NCBI GenBank assembly: GCA_014376445.1
Contig: JACMRM010000021.1
Location: 1 to 32,071 of the forward strand
Reading direction: 5' to 3'
Source: Bacteriovorax sp.
Lineage (GTDB): Bacteria; Bdellovibrionota; Bacteriovoracia; Bacteriovoracales; Bacteriovoracaceae
DNA length: 32,071 nt
Under the pieces are notes generated by a model. That model was given only the letters and a program-made list of their open reading frames with translations, was not told the DNA's origin and searched no databases. Below, one piece after another: positions 1 to 7,565 of this stretch. The translations under genes were made by a program, and so were the position numbers. Position 1 is the stretch's first letter, and each line of letters starts with the position of its first letter.

Positions 1-641
1 ATAATTTGTGTTGAAACATCTTCAACTTTTACGCCGAGTTTTTTAGCGACACTTTCTTCAATGTCCGGAGTTAAGATCGTATAGTTTCCGACAGCACCTG
101 AAAGCTGGATTGTTAGTTCGTTATCATAAAAGTGCTGAAGGTCAGCTCTTCTTCTTTTGAACTCAGCGTAGTGCCCCAGCAGTTTTTGTCCAAAACTCAT
201 TGGCTCCGCATACATTCCGTGAGACCGGCCAAGAGTCATCAGCATTTTTGTTTCAATCGCGCGTGACTTCAGTGCCTCCATGAAAAGATCGTAGGATTTC
301 ATAACCACTTCAAGTGAAGATTTTATCTGCAAAGTTAAAGCAGAGTCGATGACATCAGAAGACGTGACACCATAGTGAAAATACTTGCCGACATCGGCAG
401 AAACCTGTTCAGTGATGGATGTGCAGAAGGCGATAACATCGTGGCGTGTGACGGCTTCGATTTCATCGATGCGGGAAGGTCTGATTTCGGCCGCTGAGAT
501 GATTGAAGCGATGCCTTTTGGGATCATATTTTTTTCTTCGAGAGCGTGGAGAAGTTCGAGCTCAATTTGAAGAAAAGTTCTGTACTTATTTTCATCACTC
601 CAGATTGGGGTAATGGATTTTGCTTCATAACGAGGAATCAT
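1..641 (-). CDS. purB: Adenylosuccinate lyase, N-terminal 213 residues (runs off the window)
   Basis: PurB cleaves SAICAR to AICAR and adenylosuccinate to AMP plus fumarate in cytosolic purine synthesis. The gene reads leftward and its 3' end is outside the window. I translated it directly: it begins MIPRYEAKSITPIWSDENK. It carries the family blocks TRHDVIAFCTSITE, YFHYGVTSSDVIDSALTLQI and GRSHGMYAEPMSFGQK, which match the fumarase/aspartase-superfamily substrate-binding regions of bacterial-type PurB. The C-terminal signature loop is not visible. The ATG is preceded by AAGGA with a 6-7 base spacer. It lies 14 bases after the upstream barrel-like gene on the same strand, so it is probably co-transcribed with two envelope genes. 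It is the third purine gene in the window with guaB and guaA, but is not adjacent to them. Very confident of the family. Confidence 0.93.
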   Translation of the reverse strand, partial: MIPRYEAKSITPIWSDENKYRTFLQIELELLHALEEKNMIPKGIASIISAAEIRPSRIDEIEAVTRHDVIAFCTSITEQVSADVGKYFHYGVTSSDVIDSALTLQIKSSLEVVMKSYDLFMEALKSRAIETKMLMTLGRSHGMYAEPMSFGQKLLGHYAEFKRRRADLQHFYDNELTIQLSGAVGNYTILTPDIEESVAKKLGVKVEDVSTQI

Positions 642-655
642 AATCCGTCCTTATT

Positions 656-1321
656 TTAGAGGAAGAAACTGATCTCGAATCCAATTGTTAAAAAACCTAA
701 AGTAAGGGATCTTGCCGAGCTGGATTCTTCATTTTCTTTTGCTCTTTTTACCACAGCTAGGTTGTAATTGAAATGAGCGCCGGCACTAAAATAATCATTG
801 AATCTTTTATAAACAGAATATTTTGCAAGTAGTCCCGGACCGCTGAATGATTTACCGGAAAAATTTTCTTTGTATATATTGTAAGTCAGGTCTGCTGCTA
901 TAAGTTCATAGATACCTTCAAAAGGAAGGATGGTTTGTGCATAGCGAGTCTCGCGTCCGATACCAATACCTATTGTTGTCAGCGTGTTCTGCTGCGTGGC
1001 CAGTTGATCATTAGTTGCTCCTGTCGCTGCAGGATTATTGGCAGAGATTTCAGGGAAGAGGCCTTTTGTCATGATGACATTGCTATCCAGCCAGAAATGA
1101 TCCAGTTGTTTTGCATATGAAAAAGCAAAGTTTGAAAGATCAGATGATTTTGTCAGGCTTGGATTGACTCCTACCATGAAAGAAAATCTGTTTTCGTAGC
1201 TTGGATTGTAAGTGCTCTCTGTATTTAAAACCAGTTCACCTCTGTCTCTTGGAGCAGCGAAGGTGCTGATTGAAAACAGGAGCGAACAAAAAAGAATGAT
1301 TTTTATAATAATATTTTTCAT
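656..1321 (-). CDS. Secreted or outer-membrane protein of unknown function, possible small beta-barrel
   Basis: I do not recognise the family. The 221-residue product has a clear signal peptide: a Lys-rich start, a hydrophobic core to about residue 20, and cleavage near STFAA-P. The rest is rich in alternating polar and aromatic/hydrophobic residues and ends GFEISFFL. A terminal Phe/aromatic after alternating residues is typical of outer-membrane barrels recognised by BamA. Length and pattern would suit a small 8-10 strand barrel, but that is inference. Its ATG lies one base after the stop of the TolC-like gene and has an AAGGG-type ribosome site inside that gene, so translation is probably coupled. 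The pairing suggests an outer-membrane partner of, or passenger with, the TolC-like protein. Confidence 0.7.
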   Translation of the reverse strand: MKNIIIKIILFCSLLFSISTFAAPRDRGELVLNTESTYNPSYENRFSFMVGVNPSLTKSSDLSNFAFSYAKQLDHFWLDSNVIMTKGLFPEISANNPAATGATNDQLATQQNTLTTIGIGIGRETRYAQTILPFEGIYELIAADLTYNIYKENFSGKSFSGPGLLAKYSVYKRFNDYFSAGAHFNYNLAVVKRAKENEESSSARSLTLGFLTIGFEISFFL

Positions 1322-1322
1322 T

Positions 1323-3065
1323 TTATTTACCCTTTACCCTTGTCGCCAGCAATTCGAAGTTCTCTCCCGGAAAATCTTCTATTCCGGCAAATCGAGCAAG
1401 TGTTAACTTTTCTTTCAAATGCTGAAGTTTCGTCTGTTCATAGAAAATTTTTGTTGAACTTAGATCAGCAAGTGACAGTGAAAAATCGTAAAACTTAGTT
1501 CTTCCACCTAAGTAGTTGTCCAGGATTGTATCAAATGTTTTCTGAAGGCTCGGAAGACGCGCTTCAAGGATTACGATCTGGTTTTGCAGTGAAAGAATCG
1601 TTTTATAAGTCTGTCTGATCTGCGATTGAGTGTAGTGAGTGTTTTTTTCAAATTCTTTTTTAGCAATATCTTTGCTGATTCTACTGGTCGCGAGGCGGTT
1701 TGAATTTAAAAAACCATCCTGACCGGTGATTGCCCATGTTGTATTGATTGAGGCCACAAGTTCGACATTTCCACTGCCGGAATATGTTTCATAGCGTGTA
1801 GTGTTTTTTGTCGCCCCGAATTCCTTATTATACGCACCCAGGTTGATTGAAAATTTCGGAAGCGGCATATTTTCTTTTAATGCTACATCGTACTCTCTTT
1901 CAGCATTGTCGATTAAGACTTTATTGGTAAGAAGAGTAGGATTGGTTTTTTCTGACAATGCCAGAACTTCATCGAGCGTGATCTTAATTCTTCTATAGTC
2001 GAGTCCTTCATTAAGAACATATTTTGTTCCCACGGGGTCTGTAATCTGGAAGGCCACACTTTCATCTGCTTCATCAGCAATGATTTTAGCATCGTGATAA
2101 TCATTCTGTGATTTTAAATACTCGCTTCTCGCCTGGTAATAGTCCTGCTTCGAAGTTTTTCCGACAGTTATTTTTTCTTTGCTTAAACGGTACACGAATG
2201 AAGTCTGGCGAAGCTCATCCTGGCGGATCTTTTCAATGTTTTTTGTCGCGACCAGTGAAAAATAGCTGTTGATTAAATCAAGTTTTAATTCTCTTTTTGA
2301 TTCGTTATAGATTTGAGTTGTTCTTTCATAGATATTTTTTTTATTCAAATAAAGAGCGTAGTCTTTTCCCCAATTAAATACTGTATAATCGCCTAGAGAT
2401 AATCCAAGAGTTCCACTCGGTGAAGTTGAGTTTGGAACTAATGGTGGACGACTGCTGTGGTGAAGAGTTGCAATGTTCTGGTCAGCAGTTTGCAGAGTCA
2501 CTTTAAGTTCAGGAAGCCAGAATGCACTTTTAGCACCTGAAAAAGTAATCTCATTAATTTCCTGGCGCTGACCTCTGATATTTTGATCGTAGTTTTTTCT
2601 TAAACCTTGCTCAATCACATCGTTGAGCTGAAGGTTTTTATAATTATCATTTAATTTATATTTAACAGCTTCCTGAACATACATTTCAGTTTCAGTTTGT
2701 TTTTGAGCTCTTACTTTTGATGGCGCTTTATTTTTTGGTTTTAAAAGCTCTTCTTCCGGAACAACTCCGGTTTTTTTCTGCAGTGGAGACTGATCTTTTG
2801 GTGCATCCACTGGCTCAAGCTTAATGACTTCTTCAGTTATCTCATCAAGATTCTTGGAAGGAATAACTTCGGTTTTTGGAGTTGGTGTGGCCAATTCTCC
2901 GGCCGGAAGAGATTGCGGACCTTCACTCAATTGAGTTGTATCAGCGGCAGAAGGAGCTCCTGCATCCAGAGTCTGGATTGAATCGGTGTCATCATCCTGA
3001 GACATCGCTATTTGAGGAGAGATAAGGCTTAATGCCAATAAGAAAGGCAAGAGGTTTTTTGTCAT
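1323..3065 (-). CDS. TolC-family outer-membrane efflux/secretion channel with a long N-terminal extension
   Basis: The 580-residue protein has a signal peptide (about residues 1-22, ending AMSQ). A low-complexity acidic/Pro-rich stretch follows to about residue 125. After that come the long amphipathic helices and paired repeats typical of TolC/OEP channels. Visible OEP-like stretches include LINSYFSLVATKNIEKIRQD in the first repeat, SKEKITVGKTSKQDYYQARS (the gain-of-contact region between helices) and LSLQNQIVILEARLPSLQKT in the second. TolC proteins trimerise to give an outer-membrane barrel and a periplasmic tunnel for RND, ABC or type I exporters. No adaptor or pump gene is in view, so the substrate cannot be named. 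It is the first gene of an apparent operon with the barrel-like protein and purB. A stem-loop overlaps its ribosome-binding region. Confidence 0.83.
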   Translation of the reverse strand: MTKNLLPFLLALSLISPQIAMSQDDDTDSIQTLDAGAPSAADTTQLSEGPQSLPAGELATPTPKTEVIPSKNLDEITEEVIKLEPVDAPKDQSPLQKKTGVVPEEELLKPKNKAPSKVRAQKQTETEMYVQEAVKYKLNDNYKNLQLNDVIEQGLRKNYDQNIRGQRQEINEITFSGAKSAFWLPELKVTLQTADQNIATLHHSSRPPLVPNSTSPSGTLGLSLGDYTVFNWGKDYALYLNKKNIYERTTQIYNESKRELKLDLINSYFSLVATKNIEKIRQDELRQTSFVYRLSKEKITVGKTSKQDYYQARSEYLKSQNDYHDAKIIADEADESVAFQITDPVGTKYVLNEGLDYRRIKITLDEVLALSEKTNPTLLTNKVLIDNAEREYDVALKENMPLPKFSINLGAYNKEFGATKNTTRYETYSGSGNVELVASINTTWAITGQDGFLNSNRLATSRISKDIAKKEFEKNTHYTQSQIRQTYKTILSLQNQIVILEARLPSLQKTFDTILDNYLGGRTKFYDFSLSLADLSSTKIFYEQTKLQHLKEKLTLARFAGIEDFPGENFELLATRVKGK

Positions 3066-3069
3066 ACTT

Positions 3070-3111
3070 CCACTCTGATATTCTTTAAATGTTTAGAATA
3101 GTTTAGAGTGG
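3070..3111 (-). promoter_or_regulatory. Leader stem-loop covering the ribosome-binding region of the TolC-like gene
   Basis: Plus-strand bases 3070-3076 (CCACTCT) pair with 3105-3111 (AGAGTGG). Inside them, 3079-3084 (TATTCT) pairs with 3095-3100 (AGAATA). Internal bulges are GA and GTTT, and the loop is 10 bases. In the minus-strand transcript the 3' arm reads AGAGTGG and ends 4 bases before the ATG at 3065, so it covers the only purine-rich stretch that could act as a Shine-Dalgarno site. The same bases also hold two GTTTAGA copies 10 bases apart, so a protein operator is an alternative reading. Confidence 0.4.
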
Positions 3112-3133
3112 GCGTTATGCATTGAAAAGGATT

Positions 3134-3484
3134 TTATAACGTAATGCCCGGACAGCCTTTTCTCACGATATTTTCTTCGTGGAATTGAATTTGTGTGAGA
3201 ACAAGAGTGAGTTCATGTTCAAGATGGCCAAGATTCACTTCCAGTTTTTTTTTCAAAGAAACTTTGTTTTCCGGAGTGATTTTTTGTAGATGTTTATTCC
3301 TCTCAATCATGGCCAGTATGCGTTGTTTATGAGCAATTTTTTCTTTTCTTTCTTCTGTCAGAAGCTCGCAGCGGCGTGAAATGCTCGGATCAGTAATGAC
3401 GGTGCGCTTATAATCTTCTGCGCGAACCAAACCACGGTACCCGATAAAAACAATCAACAATAATATCGAAATTCTTTGGGCCAT
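3134..3484 (-). CDS. Small secreted protein of unknown function, helical, two cysteines
   Basis: The 116-residue product is not a family I recognise. It starts MAQRISILLLIVFIG and has a probable signal peptide cleaved near LVRA-EDYK. The mature part is charged and predicted to be mostly helical, with Lys/Glu/Leu-rich segments from about residue 42 to 102 that could form a coiled coil. Cys39 (SRRCELL) and Cys112 (RKGCPGITL) flank that helical part and could form a disulfide in the periplasm. A purine-rich ribosome site (GAGGAGAG) precedes the ATG. It lies 68 bases upstream of the TolC-like gene on the same strand and is divergent from kdsB across a short AT-rich gap. A periplasmic role is inferred only from the signal peptide. 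Confidence 0.65.
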   Translation of the reverse strand: MAQRISILLLIVFIGYRGLVRAEDYKRTVITDPSISRRCELLTEERKEKIAHKQRILAMIERNKHLQKITPENKVSLKKKLEVNLGHLEHELTLVLTQIQFHEENIVRKGCPGITL

Positions 3485-3504
3485 TCCCTGCTCTCTCCTC
3501 TATA

Positions 3505-3521
3505 ATTATAAACTTATTATA
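3505..3521 (-). promoter_or_regulatory. Two tandem TATAAT -10 candidates in the kdsB divergent gap
   Basis: On the minus strand TATAAT occurs at 3521-3516 and again at 3510-3505, 11 bases apart, upstream of the small secreted protein gene that starts at 3484. No good TTGACA-like -35 lies 16-18 bases upstream of either, so the call rests on the perfect -10 hexamers and the position in a divergent gap. Confidence 0.28.
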
Positions 3522-3543
3522 GCAGTTTTTGGAGACCTTTAAA

Positions 3544-4317
3544 GTGAGTAAAAAGAGTGTCCTCATTTTAATTCCCGCACGTTTTGCCTCAACTCGTTTT
3601 CCGGGCAAGCCTTTAACGATAATAGCGGGCAAAAGTATGATTTCCAGAGTTCTGGAAAATTGTCAGACTGCCTCTCATCCCAACATTACTTTCGAAACAT
3701 TTGTCGTGACAGATGACCATCAGGTTGAAGCGCACATCAAAACATTTTCACCCAATGTTGTTCGTGTGGATGATGATGTTATTTCGGGAACGCTGAGAAT
3801 CGAGCTGGCATACGCAAGATTTTTCAAAACAAAACAGTACGACTTGATCATCAACGTCCAAGGTGATGAGCCGCTTCTTGAAGGAAGTGATCTCGTTCGT
3901 CTTGCCGAGTTTCATTTGAGCAAGCATTTTGACATTACAACTCTTGTGAAAAAGAACATGAACTTCGATAGCGTTTTCCACGACCCGAACAAAGTAAAAG
4001 TAGCGATGAGTGAAACGACGGGAACAGCATTTTATTTTTCACGTGCAAGTATTCCCTTTAAGCGCGATGCCGGTGTGAACTGGGCAAACGATTACTGGTT
4101 CCTGCACATTGGTGTTTACTCGTACAAACCAGAGGCCCTAAGCAATTTTTCGAAAGCTCCGGCATCAAGACTGGAAGATTTAGAAAAACTCGAACAACTC
4201 CGCGCACTCGAATTGGGAATGACTATCGGTGCTTTAGAAACAAAAAGTGTGGTGATGGGAGTTGATCATCCAGAAGACGTATTAAAAGTAGAAGAGGTAA
4301 TCAATGGCCGAAAATAA
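3544..4317 (+). CDS. kdsB: 3-deoxy-manno-octulosonate cytidylyltransferase (CMP-Kdo synthetase)
   Basis: KdsB activates Kdo with CTP to give CMP-Kdo and pyrophosphate, the donor for LPS inner-core assembly in the cytosol. The product starts MSKKSVLILIPARFASTRFP; this PAR-x-AS-x-R-x-PGKPL block is the nucleotide-binding loop of the family. Other family blocks are VVTDD, INVQGDEPLL (metal/nucleotide), FYFSRASIPF and HIGVYSY, then LEDLEKLEQLRALE near the end. I chose the GTG at 3544, giving 257 residues, because GGAG at 3531-3534 lies 9 bases upstream. The TTG at 3529 would overlap that site. The last 14 bases overlap pyrG, pointing to translational coupling with the enzyme that makes its CTP. 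Family length is about 245-260, so the protein is complete. Confidence 0.95.
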   Translation: MSKKSVLILIPARFASTRFPGKPLTIIAGKSMISRVLENCQTASHPNITFETFVVTDDHQVEAHIKTFSPNVVRVDDDVISGTLRIELAYARFFKTKQYDLIINVQGDEPLLEGSDLVRLAEFHLSKHFDITTLVKKNMNFDSVFHDPNKVKVAMSETTGTAFYFSRASIPFKRDAGVNWANDYWFLHIGVYSYKPEALSNFSKAPASRLEDLEKLEQLRALELGMTIGALETKSVVMGVDHPEDVLKVEEVINGRK

Positions 4318-5929
4318 GAAACACAAAAAATACATCTTTATCACTGGAGGAGTTGCAAGCTCACTTGGTAAAGGATTAGCCGCTGCAAGTATAGCGAGTC
4401 TTCTAGAGAGACGGGGGATCAAAGTTTCCATGTTAAAAATGGATCCATACATCAACGTCGACCCGGGAACGATGAGCCCTACTCAGCACGGAGAAGTTTT
4501 CGTGACTGATGACGGAGCTGAAACGGATTTGGATTTAGGTCACTACGAAAGATTTACTTCTCTGACTTTGAAAAAAGAAAGTAACTTTACGACAGGTCAG
4601 GTCTATTTAAAAGTTATCGAGAATGAAAGAGCGGGAACTTACTTAGGTAAGACGGTTCAGGTTGTTCCTCATATTACGAATGAAATCAAAAGAAGAATTC
4701 ATACAGCGAGCGAGAACTGCGATTTATTAATTGGAGAGATCGGTGGGACTGTCGGAGATATTGAATCTCTGCCATTCATTGAATCAATCAGACAACTTTC
4801 TCATGATGAGGGAGCAGAAAACGTTTTATTTATTCATTTAGTACTTCTTCCATATATTGCTGCTGCTGGAGAGTTAAAGTCAAAACCTGCTCAGCACTCG
4901 GTAAAAGAATTGATGTCACAAGGGTTATCTCCTCATGTAATCATTTGCAGATCGGATAGAGTTGTCGACGAAGATACGCTTGATAAAATTTCACGCTTTT
5001 GTAACGTTGGAAGAAAAAATGTATTCCAGTCAATTGATATGGATTCAATTTATAAAGTTCCTCTTGAATTTCATAAGCAGGGTCTTGATGAAAGAATCAG
5101 TGAGCTGTTAGGGATTTGGGCGCCGGAAGCAAAAATCGGTGACCTGGAAAAAGTTGTTCATAATTTTACGAACCCATTAAGAGTCGTCTCAATCGGGATT
5201 GTTGGTAAGTACACTGACCTTATTGAATCATATAAATCTTTAGACGAAGCCTTAAATCATGGCGCCATTGCAAACCAATTAAAGTTCAAACCGGTTTATA
5301 TCGACTCTGAACAATTAGAAAATAATGCCAACATCTGTGAGATTCTAAAAGGTGTACAGGGGATTTTAGTTCCAGGTGGATTTGGAAGCCGTGGAACAGA
5401 AGGAAAAATTAAAGCGATTGAATACGCTCGTTTGAATAAAATTCCGTTTTTGGGGATTTGTCTTGGACTGCAGTTAGCAGTTATTGAATTCGCAAGACAC
5501 GTGGCCGGGATTAAAGACGCAACTTCTGAAGAGTTTGGAAGTGGCGGCGATCATTTAATTCATTACATGGAAGGTCAGAGCGATAAAGGATCAAAAGGCG
5601 GCAGCATGAGACTTGGGTCTTATGAATGTTTTCTTGAACCAAAGTCTTTGGCAGAAAAAGTTTATCAAACAGATAAAATTCATGAGCGTCACCGTCATCG
5701 ATTAGAAGTGAATAATATGTATGTAAATAAGCTGAAAGAAAAAGGACTGATTGTTTCAGGATTCAACCGTGATTTAAATTTGGTTGAAGTTGTAGAGCTT
5801 GCAGATCACCCATTTTTCATCGCTTGCCAGTATCATCCTGAGTTTAAATCGAAGCCATTTTCTCCTCATCCGTTATTTAAGGCCTTCATTGAAGAGTCAG
5901 ATAAATTTGCAACGCAAATTAGGAAATAA
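4304..5929 (+). CDS. pyrG: CTP synthase
   Basis: PyrG converts UTP to CTP using ATP and ammonia from glutamine. The 541-residue protein has the N-terminal synthetase domain with GGVASSLGKG (residues 15-24, ATP loop), MKMDPYINVDPGTMSP, DDGAETDLDLGHYERF and GEIGGTVGDIES. The C-terminal class I glutamine amidotransferase domain has PGGFGSRG, GICLGLQ with nucleophile Cys386, and QYHPEF near residue 510. Length and motifs match a complete, active enzyme. It sits between kdsB and kdsA. That arrangement links CTP supply to Kdo activation and recurs in other Gram-negative genomes, by established knowledge of kdsB-pyrG-kdsA clusters. Three bases separate its stop from kdsA. Confidence 0.98.
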   Translation: MAENKKHKKYIFITGGVASSLGKGLAAASIASLLERRGIKVSMLKMDPYINVDPGTMSPTQHGEVFVTDDGAETDLDLGHYERFTSLTLKKESNFTTGQVYLKVIENERAGTYLGKTVQVVPHITNEIKRRIHTASENCDLLIGEIGGTVGDIESLPFIESIRQLSHDEGAENVLFIHLVLLPYIAAAGELKSKPAQHSVKELMSQGLSPHVIICRSDRVVDEDTLDKISRFCNVGRKNVFQSIDMDSIYKVPLEFHKQGLDERISELLGIWAPEAKIGDLEKVVHNFTNPLRVVSIGIVGKYTDLIESYKSLDEALNHGAIANQLKFKPVYIDSEQLENNANICEILKGVQGILVPGGFGSRGTEGKIKAIEYARLNKIPFLGICLGLQLAVIEFARHVAGIKDATSEEFGSGGDHLIHYMEGQSDKGSKGGSMRLGSYECFLEPKSLAEKVYQTDKIHERHRHRLEVNNMYVNKLKEKGLIVSGFNRDLNLVEVVELADHPFFIACQYHPEFKSKPFSPHPLFKAFIEESDKFATQIRK

Positions 5930-5932
5930 TTT

Positions 5933-6733
5933 ATGAATAAACCAAAGTTAGATTTATTTATTGGTTCATGTGTTTTGGAAAGTGAAGAACTCGCACTAAC
6001 AATTGCTGATCGTTTGGTAAAAGATCTGAAGCCTTTCGAAGATAAAATTACTCTTACATACAAAGGAAGCTTCGATAAAGCGAACCGCACGTCAATCAAT
6101 TCTTATAGAGGCCCTGGTATTGATGAAGGGATGCGAATCCTGCAAAAAGTAAAAGATACATTCAGTCTTCCGGTATTAACGGATTTTCATGAAGCAAGTC
6201 AGGCAATGAAACTTGCAACAGTCGTAGATGTTCTTCAAGTGCCGGCGTTTCTATGCCGCCAGACTGATATTATTGCAGCAGGTGCTGAAGCTTGTGCGAA
6301 ATACGGAAGAATTTTAAAAATAAAAAAAGGACAATTTTTATCACCTGAAGAAACAAAAAACATTGTAGATAAAGCGACGACATTTCTTCCTAAATCTCAA
6401 ATTCTTCTAACTGAAAGAGGATCGAGCTTTGGATACAACAACCTGGTTGTTGACATGGCCTCGTTTCAAATTATGAAAAGTTTCGGAGTGAAAACTGTGC
6501 ACGATGCTACTCATTGTGTGCAAAGACCAGGCGGTCTTGGAAATGCGACAGGCGGTAAGCGTGAACAAATTTTAGTTCTTGCCCGTGCCGCGATCGCCGC
6601 TGGTGCAGATGGAATTTTTATGGAAACACATCCCAATCCGGAAAAAGCACTTTCAGATGCAGCAACAAGTTTGCCGCTTGATTCAATTAAGGGAATTGTT
6701 GAACAACTCCTTAGAATTTACGAGGTAGTATAA
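5933..6733 (+). CDS. kdsA: 3-deoxy-8-phosphooctulonate synthase
   Basis: KdsA condenses arabinose 5-phosphate with phosphoenolpyruvate to give Kdo 8-phosphate. The 266-residue protein has the family blocks IGSCVLES (start of the TIM barrel), YKGSFDKANRTSINSYRGPG (PEP and A5P binding), LPVLTDFHE, VLQVPAFLCRQTD, LLTERGSSFGYNNLVVDM, DATHCVQRPGG and FMETHPNPEKALSD. The Asn in the FDKANRTS block and the Cys in the IGSC block are both present. Cys in the first block is seen in the metal-dependent subgroup, but I cannot settle metal dependence without an alignment. The stop shares one base with the kdsC start (TAATG). No gene for arabinose-5-phosphate isomerase (kdsD) is in the window. Confidence 0.97.
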   Translation: MNKPKLDLFIGSCVLESEELALTIADRLVKDLKPFEDKITLTYKGSFDKANRTSINSYRGPGIDEGMRILQKVKDTFSLPVLTDFHEASQAMKLATVVDVLQVPAFLCRQTDIIAAGAEACAKYGRILKIKKGQFLSPEETKNIVDKATTFLPKSQILLTERGSSFGYNNLVVDMASFQIMKSFGVKTVHDATHCVQRPGGLGNATGGKREQILVLARAAIAAGADGIFMETHPNPEKALSDAATSLPLDSIKGIVEQLLRIYEVV

Positions 6734-7299
6734 TGGCCCAGCCACTAGACGAAAAAAAATCATTGAGAGTTACGGCACAAAAGTTCAAGGATAAACTTTT
6801 TAAAATTAAAGTGTGCATCTTTGATATCGACGGGATTTTAACTGACGGAAAAATTTCATGGGAAGGAGAGGATGTAGGTTTTAACCGCACGACTCACGCA
6901 CTAGATGGACACGGATTGAAAATGATGATGGCCGCAGGTCTTAAAGTCGGGGTGATTTCCGGCGGAGACTCTAAAGGTGTTCGAAAAAGATTTATAGAAA
7001 ATTTAAAACTGGATTTCGCTTACTTTGGAAACGAAGACAAGCGCGAGTCTTATTTAAAAGTTCTGGCACTCGGGTTTAAAGACGAAGAAGTGCTTTATAT
7101 GGCCGATGAATTTATCGACTTGCCTATACTACAGCGAGCGGGATTTTCTGCGACTGTTCCGAACGCGAGTCTGGAAATTCAGGAAGCGGTTGACTACATC
7201 ACGTTCAGAGAAGCAGGAGATGGATGCGCCCGCGAGGTGATCGATATCCTTCGTTACGCGAAAGATATTCCTCTACAGCTTCTGGAGTTCGTGAAATGA
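6733..7299 (+). CDS. kdsC: KdsC-type HAD phosphatase (Kdo 8-phosphate phosphatase)
   Basis: KdsC removes phosphate from Kdo 8-phosphate. The 188-residue protein has HAD motif I FDIDGILTDG with Asp31 (nucleophile) and Asp33, motif II VISGG, a Lys in GNEDKRESY (motif III region) and motif IV ADEFIDLP. Position between kdsA and downstream genes supports the KdsC function. Two motifs differ from the usual KdsC pattern. The FNVRDGxG segment reads THALDGHGL, and the GDDxxD loop reads ADEFID, keeping Asp at the first and last acidic positions. A roughly 25-residue N-terminal lead precedes motif I. It starts within the kdsA stop codon and its own stop overlaps the next ATG (ATGA). A divergent but functional KdsC is the best reading; another sugar-phosphate phosphatase is possible. 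Confidence 0.87.
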   Translation: MAQPLDEKKSLRVTAQKFKDKLFKIKVCIFDIDGILTDGKISWEGEDVGFNRTTHALDGHGLKMMMAAGLKVGVISGGDSKGVRKRFIENLKLDFAYFGNEDKRESYLKVLALGFKDEEVLYMADEFIDLPILQRAGFSATVPNASLEIQEAVDYITFREAGDGCAREVIDILRYAKDIPLQLLEFVK

Positions 7300-7565
7300 C
7301 TCCGTTAGAAGACAGGCTTTTTAAACTCAAACTGGTGCTGGATGAGACAGTAAAGTTTCCTTCAGAGTATTTATTTAAGTTTATTGTTCCGCTTGCAGAA
7401 ATTCATCATATTCTTTTTATTCTTCAGGGAATGGAAATTGAACAGAAAGCTTCGAGCAACGGAAATTATATAAGTGTAAGCGGTAAGATGATGATGCTTA
7501 AAAGCGAAGAGATCATCAAAGTTTATGAAAGGGCCGCAGTGATAAAAGGAATTATCTCACTATGA
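7296..7565 (+). CDS. DUF493/YbeD-like small protein
   Basis: The 89-residue product starts MTPLEDRLFKLKLVLDETVK. I chose the ATG at 7296 because it forms an ATGA overlap with the kdsC stop; the longer upstream reading is inside kdsC. The sequence resembles DUF493/YbeD: an FPSEYLFKFIV strand, then SSNGNYISVSGKMMMLKSEE, matching the usual S-x-G-x-Y-x-S-V-x-x pattern, and a final helix and strand ending KGIISL. DUF493 proteins are small ferredoxin-like-fold domains thought to bind a ligand or partner; the role is not firmly known. It overlaps gpsA by another ATGA, so it is translated as part of the Kdo-gpsA run. Confidence 0.75.
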   Translation: MTPLEDRLFKLKLVLDETVKFPSEYLFKFIVPLAEIHHILFILQGMEIEQKASSNGNYISVSGKMMMLKSEEIIKVYERAAVIKGIISL

